Positions 22,791 through 35,026 of a stretch of DNA of 64,000 bases are shown here, piece after piece. The DNA lies in the NCBI GenBank assembly GCA_019671005.1, contig CM033718.1:496001-560000 (forward strand), written 5' to 3'. The translations under genes were made by a program, and so were the position numbers. This DNA comes from Hibiscus mutabilis (Eukaryota > Streptophyta > Magnoliopsida > Malvales > Malvaceae). The notes beneath the pieces are model-generated. The model was given only the letters and a program-made list of their open reading frames with translations, was not told where the DNA came from and did no database searches. Positions within the stretch are counted from its first letter, which is position 1. Each line of letters opens with the position of its first letter.

Positions 22791-23340
22791 CTCTTAATCT
22801 AATTTTCTTTATTCACAACGCCATAATTCAAACCTCTAACCTTACTTAAGGGATATAATATCTCATCCCGCTAGCCCAATTAAATATTGGTAAATTATGA
22901 AGCAGTCTGATTGATATTATTAATACAGTAATTTAAAGATCGTGAATTTGATTATATTTAAGCTTAAAATATCCTCTAATTTAGTTCGTTTAGAGTTTTA
23001 AAGGAGTTTATGGGTAATTTAGGAAATGTTTAAAAATAAGTAGAAGATTTAATCTTTATACTTTAAAATTGACAATTAGATAATATAAATTAATTCTACA
23101 GGTTACACATGCTACAAAATCGAATAATATAATTTAATTTAACATATTTAACGACTATTGTAGTTTTAATTCAAGGCTAAGATTTCAAAAACTTGGAAAG
23201 TATAAAAATTAAAAATTATTAAATTAAATTATAAAGATTAAATTCATAATATAAAGACTAATTACATTATTTGATCATAACTAAGATAGCAAACCAGCAA
23301 CACCCGACAAAGTAATCGTCTGTTCTTTCTGTTTTGGTGG
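22791..23340. other. AT-rich intergenic DNA
   Basis: No coding frame or clear repeat boundary is seen. The sequence is mostly A/T with short homopolymer runs up to the heat-shock-factor fragment. Confidence 0.5.
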
Positions 23341-24090
23341 GGTTTTCGGCAGATTGATCCAGACCGTTGGGAATTGCAAATGAGGGATTTTTAAGAGATC
23401 AGAAACACCTGCTTCTAAACATTAGCCGGCGAAAGCCTGCCCATGGTCATGGTCATCAGCTGACGCAGCAAACACGTCGTGGATGGAGTTCATCCGTCGA
23501 TGCCCGTGTTGAGGTTGAGAAATTGGGGCACGACGAAGAGGTTGAAAGGCTAAAAAGGGACATGAATGTGCTCATGCAGGAACAGCAGCAACAGTCTACA
23601 CATAACCAGCTGCAGACCATATGGTGCAACGACTTCACGGGATGGAGCACCGGACGCAGCAGATGATGACATTCTTGGCAAAGGCTGTGCAGAGCCCTGG
23701 CTTTTTGGCTCAATTCATGCAGCAACAAAATGAGAGCAATATGCACATAAGTGAAGCCAACATGGAAAAGGCGACTAGAGCAGGATGTTATCAGTGATAA
23801 GGAGCTTTCTACTGCCTCCGACGAACAGATTGTTAAGTATCAGCCTTTGATTAATGATGCTAAATCAATGCTCAGGCAGATCATGAAAGTGAATACGCCT
23901 ACCGGCCTTGACTCCTTTAACAATGTCACTAAAAGATTACAACAGACCACAATCTCCAGATTTCGGTGCACTGGAAGGAGCAGAAAAGGCACCATCCATG
24001 TCCATTCCTTGTACAGATACTATTATACCTGAACTTTATCAAATGCCGGAAATTGTGCCGGAAATGTTTTCCGTCCATCCACTTTTCTAC
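23341..24090 (+). pseudogene. Decayed class A1 heat shock factor fragment
   Basis: The fragment starts with the end of an HSF DNA-binding domain: GFR, DPDRWE and, after a one-base shift, ANEGFLRDQKHLL and ISRRKPAHGHGHQ. It continues with the coiled-coil HR-A/B part (VEVEKLGHDEEVERLKRDMN, LMQEQQQQST). After more shifts come MMTFLAKAVQSPGFLAQFMQ and VKYQPLINDAKSMLRQIMK. Active HSFA1 genes have an exon encoding the first half of the DNA-binding domain and a C-terminal AHA activation motif; neither is seen. The collapsed leucine repeat and several frameshifts indicate a truncated, inactive copy. Family assignment rests on remembered HSFA1 sequence. Confidence 0.75.
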
Positions 24091-24340
24091 CCCTCCATCA
24101 TTCTAATTTTCTTTCCTCCTACAAAGCAAAGCCTAAAGCTACACAAGCAATATATGTGTATGTATATGTATAATTGTATATAATGCAAGATCAAAGTTAG
24201 AAGCCAAATGTATTTCCATGCTTCTACATTTCAAAATTTGCATTTATATACAGGTAAACCTTCCATATAAAGCATGAATTCGAACTAAAATGTATATATC
24301 CTATTGTCTCATATATTCCAATTTACCTGCCTAAACACCT

Positions 24341-25393
24341 TCATACAAATTTACCCCATTTCTGCTGTGCAACCTCCAAAAGACCAAGACCGTATAGACT
24401 CGTATCTTCCCCGGTATCCTTTTCCAGATGCAGCAACACATCCAGAACAGTTCGTCGCCGTATATTCTCCCTCACACAATTTGTTTTGATAATAGATTGG
24501 ACCGCTTCCCTTCCATTAACCAATGAAGGCAACAACTCCGGTCCGTTGTCAACTCTCTCGTCACCCCTTACATTCCCATTAGCTCTTTCATTAACCTCTG
24601 GTTCCTCGCCGACACTCTCATCGTCTCCAACTCTCCCATTGACCACCAGTTCCTCGTCACCACTCTCATGATCAACCTCCACCGTTGGATTTCCCCATGA
24701 AGGCATCGCCCGTTTTCCCTTAGTTTTCACCTCCATTGCCCTCGAATTCGAACCATTCTCACTGATGCATCGAACCAGATCAATATCCCCTACAATATTC
24801 TTATTTCCCTCAGAGTTTCCTTCACCATTGTCAATTTCGAGCGTTACTTCTGGAGTACCTCCGGGAGACGGAGTAGCATTCCTCAATGATTCCAATAATG
24901 CCTCAGTATCACTCAATTCCAGAGCTTCATTCGCCGAAGATTCTCTTCTCGAAACCCTATTTTCTTCCGATTCCAATTCCGTAAACCCTAGGTCCGTATC
25001 TCTCCACAAATCAACGACACTCCCGCTCTCCACCTCAATGAGCGCAGTTCCTCCGTCACGGTCAAGACCATTCCCAACCATTCGATCATCGCTGTAGTAA
25101 TCGGAGGAGGTAGGTGTCCACCTGAACTCAGGGGGAGTGTGGTAGATCTCCTGGTCTTCGGTAACGCTGGATCGGTGATTTGGCAGTTCGTCTTCTGGTA
25201 AATCAGGAGGAGACAACATTGAGATGCCGGCGGATTCGACCGGGGTACCAGCCGAATCCCGATCGCCGTCGCCGGAGTTGGAATCATCAGAATCTGACGC
25301 TCCAAAATATGAGCAGTGTTGTAAATCGAACGCCTCAGAGGGTGACATCTGGCATTCATCAATTAACCAACCAAAAGGTTTGTCTTGATCCAT
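24341..25393 (-). CDS. Acidic single-exon protein, 350 aa, function unknown
   Basis: One uninterrupted frame runs from ATG at 25393 to TGA at 24341. The N-terminus (MDQDKPFGWLIDECQMSP) is followed by a long low-complexity acidic part rich in D, E, S, N and G, with possible phosphorylation sites such as PPEFRWTPTSSDYYSDD. The C-terminal 60 residues are less biased (ENIRRRTVLDVLLHLEKDTG, LGLLEVAQQKWGKFV) and look like a small helical domain. No signal peptide or membrane segment is visible. The length and intact frame among decayed sequence argue for a real gene. A GTAAAT near the stop could be a splice donor, in which case further exons may exist downstream. I do not recognise the family. Confidence 0.65.
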   Translation of the reverse strand: MDQDKPFGWLIDECQMSPSEAFDLQHCSYFGASDSDDSNSGDGDRDSAGTPVESAGISMLSPPDLPEDELPNHRSSVTEDQEIYHTPPEFRWTPTSSDYYSDDRMVGNGLDRDGGTALIEVESGSVVDLWRDTDLGFTELESEENRVSRRESSANEALELSDTEALLESLRNATPSPGGTPEVTLEIDNGEGNSEGNKNIVGDIDLVRCISENGSNSRAMEVKTKGKRAMPSWGNPTVEVDHESGDEELVVNGRVGDDESVGEEPEVNERANGNVRGDERVDNGPELLPSLVNGREAVQSIIKTNCVRENIRRRTVLDVLLHLEKDTGEDTSLYGLGLLEVAQQKWGKFV

Positions 25394-26256
25394 CTACGAT
25401 TTCGATTTCCTTTCAATGAAAAAATGATTTCGAATTTTTGATTCTAACGAGCAGAAAACTAAGCCTTCTTTGTTTCTTTTTGTCCTTTTTATTCAACGAA
25501 CCAAACAGGTTATAGCGTGAAGGGGAAGCTTCGTTAAATTCTATGGTGAAAGTAACTGCTAGGTCCCTCTGTCATAGGGACTGTATCAATTTAGTCCCTC
25601 TATTATTAATTGTATCAATGTAGTCCTTCTATTATAGAGACTTGATCAAATTCTCCAACCTATGATTAAATAAATCAATTTAGGCCTTGTACTAGCAAAG
25701 AGAAATTAAATAAGGTCAATTTTTTTAAAAAAAATATTTAACATTTATTGTTTAAAATTTACATTATTTTATGTTTTTCATTCGGAGTTCAACTCTAAAC
25801 AAGAAATTTCACTTGCAAAACCATAAAAACTACAAAATAATTAATTGGCATTTTCTAAATAGAAAATGTTAACCTTGTAAAAAAAATAATTGACAGTATT
25901 TAATTCTTTTTATTAGTATTCTAATATAGGGATTAAATTGTTCTATTTAATAATAGAGAAACTAATTTAAACCAATCTCTATACTAGAATGATCTGACCG
26001 TAATTTCAACTATTTTATTAATTTTAACTCCAATTTACATCGATAGGTTGAAATGGAAGCTTTGTTAAACTTACATTATAAGCAAAAAAATTGAATCGCT
26101 CAACGAAGAAGTGGTATTAAAATTTCCCTTTATATTATCGAATTTTGAATCTCTTGTCTTAAGTAAGAGACTTAGGTTAGAGAATAGAGTACGTATTTAT
26201 TTTTATTTTCTTGAAAAATGAAAAATAGGAAGAAAGTGTGTTTGATTATAAAAATA
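25394..26256. other. Intergenic DNA with short TAGTCCCTCTATTA-type repeats
   Basis: Upstream of the acidic-protein gene. At 25550-25700 the phrase AATTTAGTCCCTCTATTATT recurs three or four times in diverged form, a common plant intergenic repeat. The remainder is AT-rich with no coding frame. Confidence 0.5.
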
Positions 26257-27390
26257 GGGTAAATTATACTGGTAGTCACCGAACTATTATTTTTTTCTTA
26301 TTTTGGTCACTAAACTATTTTTTGGTAAAATGATCACTAACGTTACATATTTTTCCTATTTTGGTCACTGACAGATAAGTTTTAACAAATATGGTTACAT
26401 TGCATGGTATAATAACAGTTCTAGTCCTAAAACATATACATTTCATCAACTTGGTCCTCATTTTCTAAAGTTTAACTTTTTTTTCTTTTTTATAATTTGG
26501 TCATCTCACTTTTACTTCCCTTAAAAACAACCCTCATCTTCACTTATAAACTACACCTAGGTGAGCGTCTTAGTTTGTACGGATATGAACTAAACTGAAA
26601 TAGATGAGTGGGGATAGTATTTCATTCCTACACCTTCTAAAATTTGGTATCATTGTATTGGTCTTGGTGCAGAATTAACAACTGTGGATGCTGTTGATTG
26701 CGAGCGTTTCGACTCCCCTTTATTAGAGTCTGTAAGTGGTGCTTTAAAATATTCAAATTTATATATCCCTCCTAGAAAACAAAATTTGAAAGTCAAGAAT
26801 AAGGGGAAAAGATCGAGTCGTGGAACATATAAATAAAAAAGTTAACAAAAGAATGATGAGTGATTGCTTCTAGTGTGAAAGAAAATAAAAACACAAATAA
26901 AATAGTTAACCTTCGCACGAGCGATCTTAAACAGACCTTCCAATCGTCTTACAAAATCCTAAATCTTTATCATTGATGTCTTAGTAATTGGATGCCGATG
27001 TCACAATTTTAAAATCTCAATGCTGGAGAATATAAGATCCGTATAACAATTTTCACTTTTTTCTTTAAACAGACCTTCCAATTGTCTTACAAGATGATGG
27101 TTATTTTTTTAAAGGAAGTAAAAGTGAGAGGATCAAATTATAAAAAAATCAAAAAATAAGTTAAACTCTAGAAAATAAAGACAAAGTTGATAAAATGTAT
27201 ATATTTTAGGACTAGAATTGTTATTATACCATGCAATGTAACCATATTTGTTAAAACTTAACGGAAAATTAACGGCCAGTGACCAAAATAGAAAAAATAT
27301 GAAACTTTAGTGACCATTTTACCAAAAAATTAGTTTGGTGACCAAAATAGGAAAGAAATGGTAGTTCGGTGATTACTAGTGTAGTTTATC
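26257..27390. mobile_element. Foldback/MULE-like element with about 275-bp inverted repeats
   Basis: The left arm (26257-26530; GGTAAATTATACTGG, GTCACCGAACTA, TTTTGGTCAC, TTTAACAAATATGGTTACAT) returns as reverse complement at 27110-27390. Flanking 9-bp repeats ataaaaata (26248-26256) and ttaaaaata (27391-27399) differ at one base, and 9-bp duplications are typical of Mutator-like elements. The central part of about 580 bp has no transposase frame, so this is a non-autonomous copy. Confidence 0.75.
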
Positions 27391-28200
27391 TTAAAAATAA
27401 AAAATATTTTTAAAAAAATAAAAACAAAAATAAGTGAAATTTTGAACATAAAAAATATTTTAATTATTTTTATTAAAAATGTTTTAGGAAAATTGAAAAT
27501 ATAAAAAAAAATTTAAATTTTAACTTTATTTTACCCCGGATTCAATTCCTTCTAATGTCATTTTTTTAAATTTTAATTTATTTACTCATATTTTACTTAG
27601 TATTAGCATTATAATATTTTCTAACTATATTTTATTTTAATTATTTAATAATTAATTTTTTCACTTTTATTTTGAAAAGCTATATACTAAACACATTTTT
27701 ATTATTTTCATTTTTAAAAATAACTTCCCATCTCTATTAGACAAACATCTAATTTTTAAAAAACTGAAAATAAAAAATAATCTTTAAAAATGAAAACAAA
27801 AAATAAAAACAAAAAATATTTTCTAAAACTAAACAAACCCTTAACCTCTCCTTTCGGTATACTAACTCTTAGTAAACCAAATACTTCATTCGTTTTATGA
27901 ATTATGTTTCATGTTGACTTTTAATGTATTTTTTTTAAATATGAGATATATGGTATAAAATAGTTAAAATGACATTTTTATTATTGAAAAATTAAATTTT
28001 ATATTTTTTAAAAAACTAAAAATAGTAATAAAAAAAAAGAGATGCGACATGTAAAAATTGTTATTTTTTTAAAAAGAAAAATTTTCATTTTAATTACTTC
28101 GCCTCATATATATATCATATAATGAGACGATGTAAAAAGATAAATCTAATGAAACGCTGACAAATGATTTCATTATTACAAATGTATTGTAAGATGTTTT
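27391..28200. other. Very AT-rich intergenic DNA
   Basis: Mostly A/T with runs of A and T and short self-complementary patches. No gene or element boundary could be supported. Confidence 0.5.
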
Positions 28201-28615
28201 AGGGCCGTAAACGAACTAAACGTTTAACGATTCAACGGAAATTCGTTTAATTAAATGAACGAATGCAAACAAATGGCTCGTTTGTTCATTAAGTTCGTGA
28301 GCGTTCGGTAATCCGTTCATTTATGTTCGTTTAAATTTATTCACATATATTCATTTATACTTATTATTTTTCATAACAAAAGTATTATATTTAAAAATAA
28401 ATAAATTTATTCACACATGTCCGTTCGTTTATATTTGTTTATTATTTTAACGAACGAACATTAACAAACACGAATAAGATATATTCCTTAACAAACGAAC
28501 ATGACAAGAAACTATGTTCGCTTAATCGTTCGTATCCGTTCATTTATTCGGCTTAAATTAAACGAACGAACATGAACATACTCTCTCATGTTCGTCCGGT
28601 TTGTTTACATGCCTA
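28200..28615. mobile_element. hAT-like MITE built of CGTTCG/CGAACG words
   Basis: Ends TAGGGCCGTAAACGAAC and (reverse complement of the right end) TAGGCATGTAAACAAAC form a short terminal inverted repeat. The interior is packed with inverted CGTTCGTTTA / TAAACGAACG words, so most of it can fold on itself. Flanking 8-mers agattttt-like and agatttcc match only partly, so the target duplication is uncertain. No coding capacity. Confidence 0.55.
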
Positions 28616-30220
28616 AGATTTCCATTAACAAATCTATTCCCTATTTGAATGTTTTAGATTCTACCTCAATAAACTGATTCGTTTATAATTAAAAATACAT
28701 GTCATTTAACTACGACTTAAGTGAGACGTTAATTTTTTTTTTCTATTTTAATAAGTAGATGAAGAGGATTCGCTCTAAATATAAAATTAATTTTAAAATT
28801 TATTGTCAACATCTATCTTCTTGTGGGTCAACAAAAATTTTAGGGTCAAGTTTATAAATAATGCGTATCAAAGCGTTTTGTTTTTATGATGAGCTTCTTC
28901 TACTTTTGACACGGTATTACATATTTTTGCAGTTGTTTGGTACTTGTACAAATATTCTCACAATTTTTATTTTTTGATTTGAGTTTGTCGGTAATCATAA
29001 AAAGCTTTATTTTCTTTGATGGTTATTTACGGATATAATCAGTTTTAAATAGCAGAAACAAAAGTTTTTGGTTCTTTGCTGTGGACATCATTGTCAATAA
29101 AAAATTCGCTTTTCCTTTGCATTTTTAGTTTTTATATTCTTTTGTACGAGACTTTTAGTTAACTTGGTCTCTATCTTTCTATTTTATTCGAGTACGTCAT
29201 ATTTGTAATTCATTTTTTTATTTTATTAAATCCAGATGCATTGATAAAAAAAAAAACTGTTTGATGAAAAGTAATATGCTGGCATTTCATATTTGAATGC
29301 AGCAAATTGGACGGTGTTTTGCCGTGCCCTGGCGATGCAGCCACCAAAATTGGTGCTGTTGTAGATTAAGTATTCACATGTTCCAGTCATGCCAATTCGG
29401 CCATAGCTCTTGTGGTGCTACCGGCATTTGTACTTATATCCTCTCAGCTTGTTGGATCTTACTCAACTTGAAATATGAATATTTCAAACTTAAATTTAAC
29501 TCAATAATTTAAAAGGTTAACTTAGAGTATTCACCAAGTCATGTAACTCATGGTTCAGTTATACGCCTCCCATACAAGGATGGACTGAGGGGATGTTCGG
29601 GGGAAATTTCAAATTCCTACCTATTTTTTAAAAAAATTCTATATATTTTATATTGATAATCTAATCACGCACCCCATGAAATTCAAATTCACGTACAGTT
29701 TTATCAAGTATAAAAGTTTGCACTCCTAAAACAAAATCTTGTGTCTGTCCATGCTCGCAAGTCGCAACATCTAGGGATGTAATCGAGCTAGCAAATCTTA
29801 AGCACTACCGAACTCGATCATGACCGAGTTCCATTTTTATTGCTTAAACTCGATTAGAATATACAATAAATCAATTTGAACTAGTTCCATTATGCTTGAT
29901 TACCTAGTAAAAGTAACTTGGTTCACCTGTTTGACTCCAAACTTAACTAGTTTTCAATCCACACTTCTGCATATCCAATCTCAGCAAGCTTTGCTACAAC
30001 GCAATTGAACAAAGAAAAATGCAATCATAAGGCAATCCACTGTAGGAATTGCGTTCTTTACTGACAACAGAAATGATAATTCTAATCCACTTCCATTACG
30101 GCCAGATATCAATACCAAATAACAATGGAAATTCTAATACTGATCCGGAATAAGATGAATAGGTTGGTTCAAATCAAACAGCTTTCAAATTAAATACCTG
30201 ATAGAACACTGACCAAATGA
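28616..30220. other. Intergenic DNA downstream of the thioredoxin reductase gene
   Basis: AT-rich with frequent stops. A GC-richer patch at 29297-29450 gives a 71-codon frame, but no recognisable protein and no splice context support it. The last few hundred bases may include the 3' untranslated region of the minus-strand gene ending at 30221. Confidence 0.5.
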
Positions 30221-31670
30221 TCATTCGATCGATCCATTTTCTTGCAAGTAATGTTCAGCTTCCAAAGCTGCCATGCACCCTGTGCATTGTTGCAAAACAA
30301 AGTTAGTTAAACTCAACCACAACACCAAGTATACAAACAGAGCAAATGCAGATCGAATTGCCTATGTTCCCTTTTATTTCATTCTTTTGATCGGTCCCGG
30401 TCCAGGGTCAAACATTCCACCAAATGATACTATTGATAAGGCTCGAATCCTGATGCTCGAATTAATTGTCAAATCAAACAAATCGATATAGAATGGCCTA
30501 AGTTTCTTTCGATATGATTCGAAACATAAGTACTAGCAGTTTCATTTTCATGGTAGGTCTTTCTAATCTAGCAGGGTAATGCAAATAAGGCAGTTCGATG
30601 ACAATCAAAAGAAGAAGAAGAAATTGACTAACCAGTGCCAGCAGCAGTAACAGCCTGCCTGTACTTCTTATCCTGGACATCTCCGGCAGCGAAAACGCCT
30701 GGGACACTGGTCTGGGTGGTGCCCGGCTTAGTGAGAACATAGCCATCTGAGTCAAGCTGCAGCTGGCCGTCCAAGAACTTAGTGGCCGGCTCATGCCCGA
30801 TGGCAAAGAACAAACCGGAGACTTGCAAATCGGAAACCTCTCCGGTGAGCAAATTCTTCACTTTGAGACCACCCAAGACCCTATCCCCGTACGCCTCAAC
30901 GACCACCGAGTTCCATATCACCTCAATCTTAGGGTTTGAAACAACTCTGCTTTGCATAATCTTGGATGCCCTAAACGAGTCCCTCCGGTGAATGATATAA
31001 ACCTTGGAACCGTACTTGGTGAGGAAGGTGGATTCCTCCATGGCAGAGTCGCCTCCGCCGATAACGGCCAAGGGCTTGTTCCTGAAGATTGGCGCCGCCC
31101 CATCACACACCGCGCACGCTGAGATTCCTCTGTTCCAAAATCCCACTTGCCCATCACCTGAACCCGGGAAACTGAGCCGCTTCGCCACGGCACCGGTGGC
31201 CACGATGACCGAGTCAGCCAGGACGGTTTTCGAATCGGCGAATATCTTGAACGGAGACGAACAAAAGTCCACTTTGTTGACGGTCTCAGTGAAGATTGTA
31301 GTCCCGAACCGGAGCGACTGGTTTGCGGCACCGGTCCATAAGATCCGACCCCATTGATCCCGTCCGGGAATCCAGGGAAGTTCTCGACATCTGATGTGGT
31401 TGTCAGCTGGCCGCCGGGGGCAATATCGTTAGCCATCCAGCCCTCGAAAAGAATAGGCTTGAGCTCAGCACGGGCAGCGTAGATGGCGGCCGTGTGGGCG
31501 GAAGGGCCGCTTCCAATGATGCAAAGTTTGGTCCTCAGAGGAGTCTCCGTTGCCATCGAAAAAGGTAGTGCGGCGGCGGAAATGAAGCGGTGGCGGAGTT
31601 GAACAAAGAGGGCGCGAGCTTTTCTCAACAAAGTCTTCAGGCAAGCACTAGGGTTGAAAATGTAATGCAT
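30221..31670 (-). CDS. NADPH-dependent thioredoxin reductase (NTRA/NTRB type), frameshifted
   Basis: This flavoenzyme passes electrons from NADPH through FAD and a CxxC disulfide to thioredoxin h/o in cytosol and mitochondria. Exon 1 (31670 to 30633) encodes the FAD-binding GSGPSAHTAA, the ENFPGFPDG region, the redox site CAVCDGAAP, the NADPH-binding GGGDSAMEE and HRRDSFRASK, and the second FAD motif VFAAGDVQDKKYRQA. Exon 2 (30279-30221) encodes CMAALEAEHYLQENGSIE. The 353-bp intron has GT/AG ends. An in-frame upstream ATG at 31670 adds an arginine- and alanine-rich leader of 38 residues that resembles a mitochondrial presequence; the cytosolic start would be 31556. Two single-base insertions near 31315-31350 break the frame between FPDG and the DFCSSPFKIF segment. 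Everything else is intact, so this is either a recent pseudogene or sequence error. Confidence 0.85.
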
Positions 31671-32860
31671 CTATTTTTCCTTTGATTTTGCTTTTAAAGG
31701 CTTTGGATTTCTATTGAATAAAATGGGCGCTTATTTCTTTGACTTTTTGTGTATGAATTGACGAAGACAAATTCGCCTTTGCCTTGTACGAATTGAAGTA
31801 TGAACAATTTGAATAACCACCGGGTTGGTTTTGGTAATCACTTTGGCATTAAAAAAACAGCTTTTTAGTGTTTTAGTAAAAAATTGGATCATCTCGAGAT
31901 ACACGAGTTTAATCGTAATGTTTATAAAGTGTACGTATTTTATCAAAAAATTAATAAAATATATAAATTGATATTATCTTGTAAGTACTTCTAGAGTATT
32001 AAAAAATGTTTTTTGTTTAAAAAAATCTTTTGAAAAAAATTATATTTTACTTAAAAGTAATGTTAAATATTTTTAAATTGATCTGAAAAATTATTAAAAA
32101 AAAAGTGATTTTTAACCTAGTTTTAAAAATTATGATTTTTAGTTTTTGGGTAAATTTTAAGTGTAAAACTATTTTTTATCCTTAATTATTAACACTAATA
32201 TTAATAGTAATATATTAAAATAATATTAAATTTAATAATTATTAAAAATTTAATATTTTAAATAAAAATAAGTAATAAAAACTTTTAATATTATAAAATA
32301 TTATATATATATATAAATAAGTAATAAAATATTTAAAGTTTATATTATATATATAAAAATTACAAATGAATAGATGGTTTACATTTTTATCATTTAAGTT
32401 GATTTTTATATATATGATAACAAATTTAAACATCATTTACGTTTATTTATTTATACTCTAATATCATGTTCAAAATGAACATTTTAACTTTTCAAAAGTA
32501 TTTTCAGACAGTAATGCCAAACATTGTAATCTTACAATTAACTTTTTAAATTCACTTTCTAACAATACTTTTAAAAGTAGTTTTCAAAAGCTCTACCAAA
32601 CTGGCCCTAAATAAGTTTCGAATTTAAGGTCTTCTATATACAAAAGGATTTCGCTAAAATATTTACCAACTAAAATGTAGTATACGATGTAGACCAGTCA
32701 AAATTAATCAAAGTAAAGCCTTGGAAATTAAAAAAAAACAATTTTAAATACTGTATGGACGCTTTGGGTTTAGATTTGGAATGTTCCAAAAACAAAATAC
32801 AAGTATAGAACATATGCTCAACCATTATCAATTGGTTTGTGTTAAGTATATTATGCTATA
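31671..32860. other. AT-rich upstream DNA of the reductase gene
   Basis: The first few hundred bases would hold the promoter of the minus-strand reductase. From 31970 to 32480 the sequence is nearly all A/T with TATATATATA runs. Small frames here have no support. Confidence 0.4.
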
Positions 32861-32861
32861 T

Positions 32862-33140
32862 ACGTGGGTTAGGGTCACTTACATCATATAATTTATTTCG
32901 TTTTATAATTTTTTGAACCGTTGGATAAGATTAAATAAATAATTTCATGATTATTGAATAAGTAAAATAAATAGATACGATTAAAAGTTGAAAATAAAAA
33001 GTTTTAAGGAAAAAAAGAGAGGAGCGTTTAATTTTGTTAATTCATTTTACTCATTCAATAGTCATGAATTACTGTAAAACTGATTGAGTTTTACATAGTG
33101 TAACCATATATGAGTTAAGATCCACTTAAATCATATAAAA
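32862..33140. repeat. MITE-like repeat (GGGTTAAGATC...TTTTTGGACCGTTGGAT family), copy 1
   Basis: GTGGGTTAGGGTCACTTACA, TTTTTTGAACCGTTGGAT and TTTTACTCATTCAATAGTCATGAATTA occur in the same order as at 34838-35030. Both copies end near GTAAAACT. The family has no coding capacity. Confidence 0.5.
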
Positions 33141-34146
33141 CTTATTTAGTTTTGCATCACATATATAAGATTATTATTTTATGCGCTAATAATGAAGAAA
33201 AGTTTTTCATAAATATGTCTAATTTCACGTTTAAAGCTAACATTTAAACTTTTAACCATAAATCTTAAAGTATATCACATAAACTCTAAACTCTAAAATT
33301 TAAAACATAATTTTTTTTAAAAAAAAACCAGCTGCCTTTTCAATTTTCTCTCAACTATAGTCGCTTACTTTTCCTTTTTTTCTTTGTTTAATTGATGGCA
33401 ACACCAGTCTTTATATAGGTTATCGATCGCCGATGATTCATATTTTATTTGTTTTCGTTTATTTGTTTTGTTTTTTCTTCTTCGCACATTTTGTCGTGCT
33501 TTCCTCTACCTTTGTGGCATGTTTTTTTCTGCCTTTATGACACGTCTCTACTTTATGACACGCTTCTATGATTATTTTTGTAGGTTTTTTGTGTTCGTAC
33601 CGTGACCCTCACGTCGTTTGTCTTTGATTTGTGCTTGTCAGTAATCACGTAGAATTTGATCTTTTTTGGGTTGTTTGTCGGTGTAATCTACAACGAATCG
33701 TCGTTTTTTTAGAATAGGCGTGAAAGGTTGTTGCTGATTTTGGGGATTTATTCTAGTTCATGTTTTGACAACTCCTCATGAACCTTTCCTACAATGAACC
33801 GTAAAGATTTTTTTGTGCAAAAAAAAATGTCTGATCTGAATGGTGCAACACTTATCTTTTTAAATTTATGATTTTCTTTTTTGTTGTTCTTTCAAATATT
33901 CCAAAACCTCTATTATATTTATGTTCTTGTTTAACTTTATAAATCAATAAAATTGTCTGACTGACGGGTCAACAAAATAAACTTTAAAACATAAACTATT
34001 AAACTCTAATCCATAAACATTAAAGTGAGCTCATTTTAATTTTTTTTTTACTTTCAGTTTATAGTATATTTTCTTTTATATATAATATTTGAATTAAATA
34101 ATATATTAAAGAATTGTTTCATATAATATTTGTTTTCGAACTTTTG
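33141..34146. other. Intergenic DNA, no gene recognised
   Basis: AT-rich with T-rich tracts at 33350-33900. There are some intron-like pyrimidine runs but no exon I can support. A short CTAAACTCTAAA patch lies at 33260-33300. Confidence 0.4.
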
Positions 34147-34320
34147 TTTGAGTTGAATTAATAAATTCATTTAATTTGAGGGGTTGGAGGAAATTTGGCA
34201 ATCACATAAATGCAATTAATTTCAAGACCGGTGAATTTCATGCATCCGGAGATGCCAATATTAATGGCTATTAATGGGCCGACCATAACCAGGCCTAATT
34301 TATTAAGCCCGACTCGTCAT
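34147..34320. repeat. Intact copy of a duplicated intergenic unit
   Basis: It contains GAGGGGTTGGAGGAAATTTG, GCAATCAC, GAGACCGGTGAATTT-like and ATGCCAATATTAATGGCTAT, then GGGCC...GGCCTAAT. A second copy is split in two (34528-34639 and 35824-35890) by the element at 34640-35823. No coding function is apparent. Confidence 0.65.
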
Positions 34321-34837
34321 ATTATTTATGATCTCAACTAATAAAAATTACTTATTTTATTATTTTTTCTCACATTATTTTTTTGTAAAAGTTATTTTTT
34401 AATTTAATTTACAGTAAATACAAGTAAAGATTTATCTCGTAAAAAGATGATATGAACAATTTTAATAAAATAGATAATTTTTATTGGTTGAGACAATAAA
34501 TGACGTGGCGAGCCGCGACTATGATTTAATTTCTCGAGGGATTTGTTTGAGTAGAATTAAAAATTCATTTAATTTGAGGGGTTGGAGGAAGTTTGACAAT
34601 CACGTAAATGCAATCAATTCCGAGACCGGTGAATTTTATTAGGGTGATCATTTGATAGAGTCGAGTAAACATATTTTGAATTATTTGAGTTGGTGAACCT
34701 TATTTTATGATTCAAATTTTATTTGAATTTTTTTGATTCAAGCCGAGTTTATGAAATTTGAATTCGAGTCGAGTTATCGAGTTTCTGTACAAATTTAATT
34801 GTAATTATTCATAATGTTATAGTACATATATATATAT

Positions 34838-35026
34838 ATGGGTTAAGATCAACTTACATGGTGTAAAACTCAATTACTTTTACAATTTTTTGGACCGTTG
34901 GATGATGGTAATTAATGACTAAGATTGTTTCCTTATTTTTTTTTCCAAGTGATAATCTTCACATTTTTTACTGTTAATCTCATCCATCTATTTTACTCAT
35001 TTAATGATCATGGATTAGTGTAAAAC

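Noticed and set aside
24765..25097. Plus-strand frame opposite the acidic protein
   Set aside because: It is a shadow of the long minus-strand frame, rich in S and P because the sense strand is rich in acidic and glycine codons.
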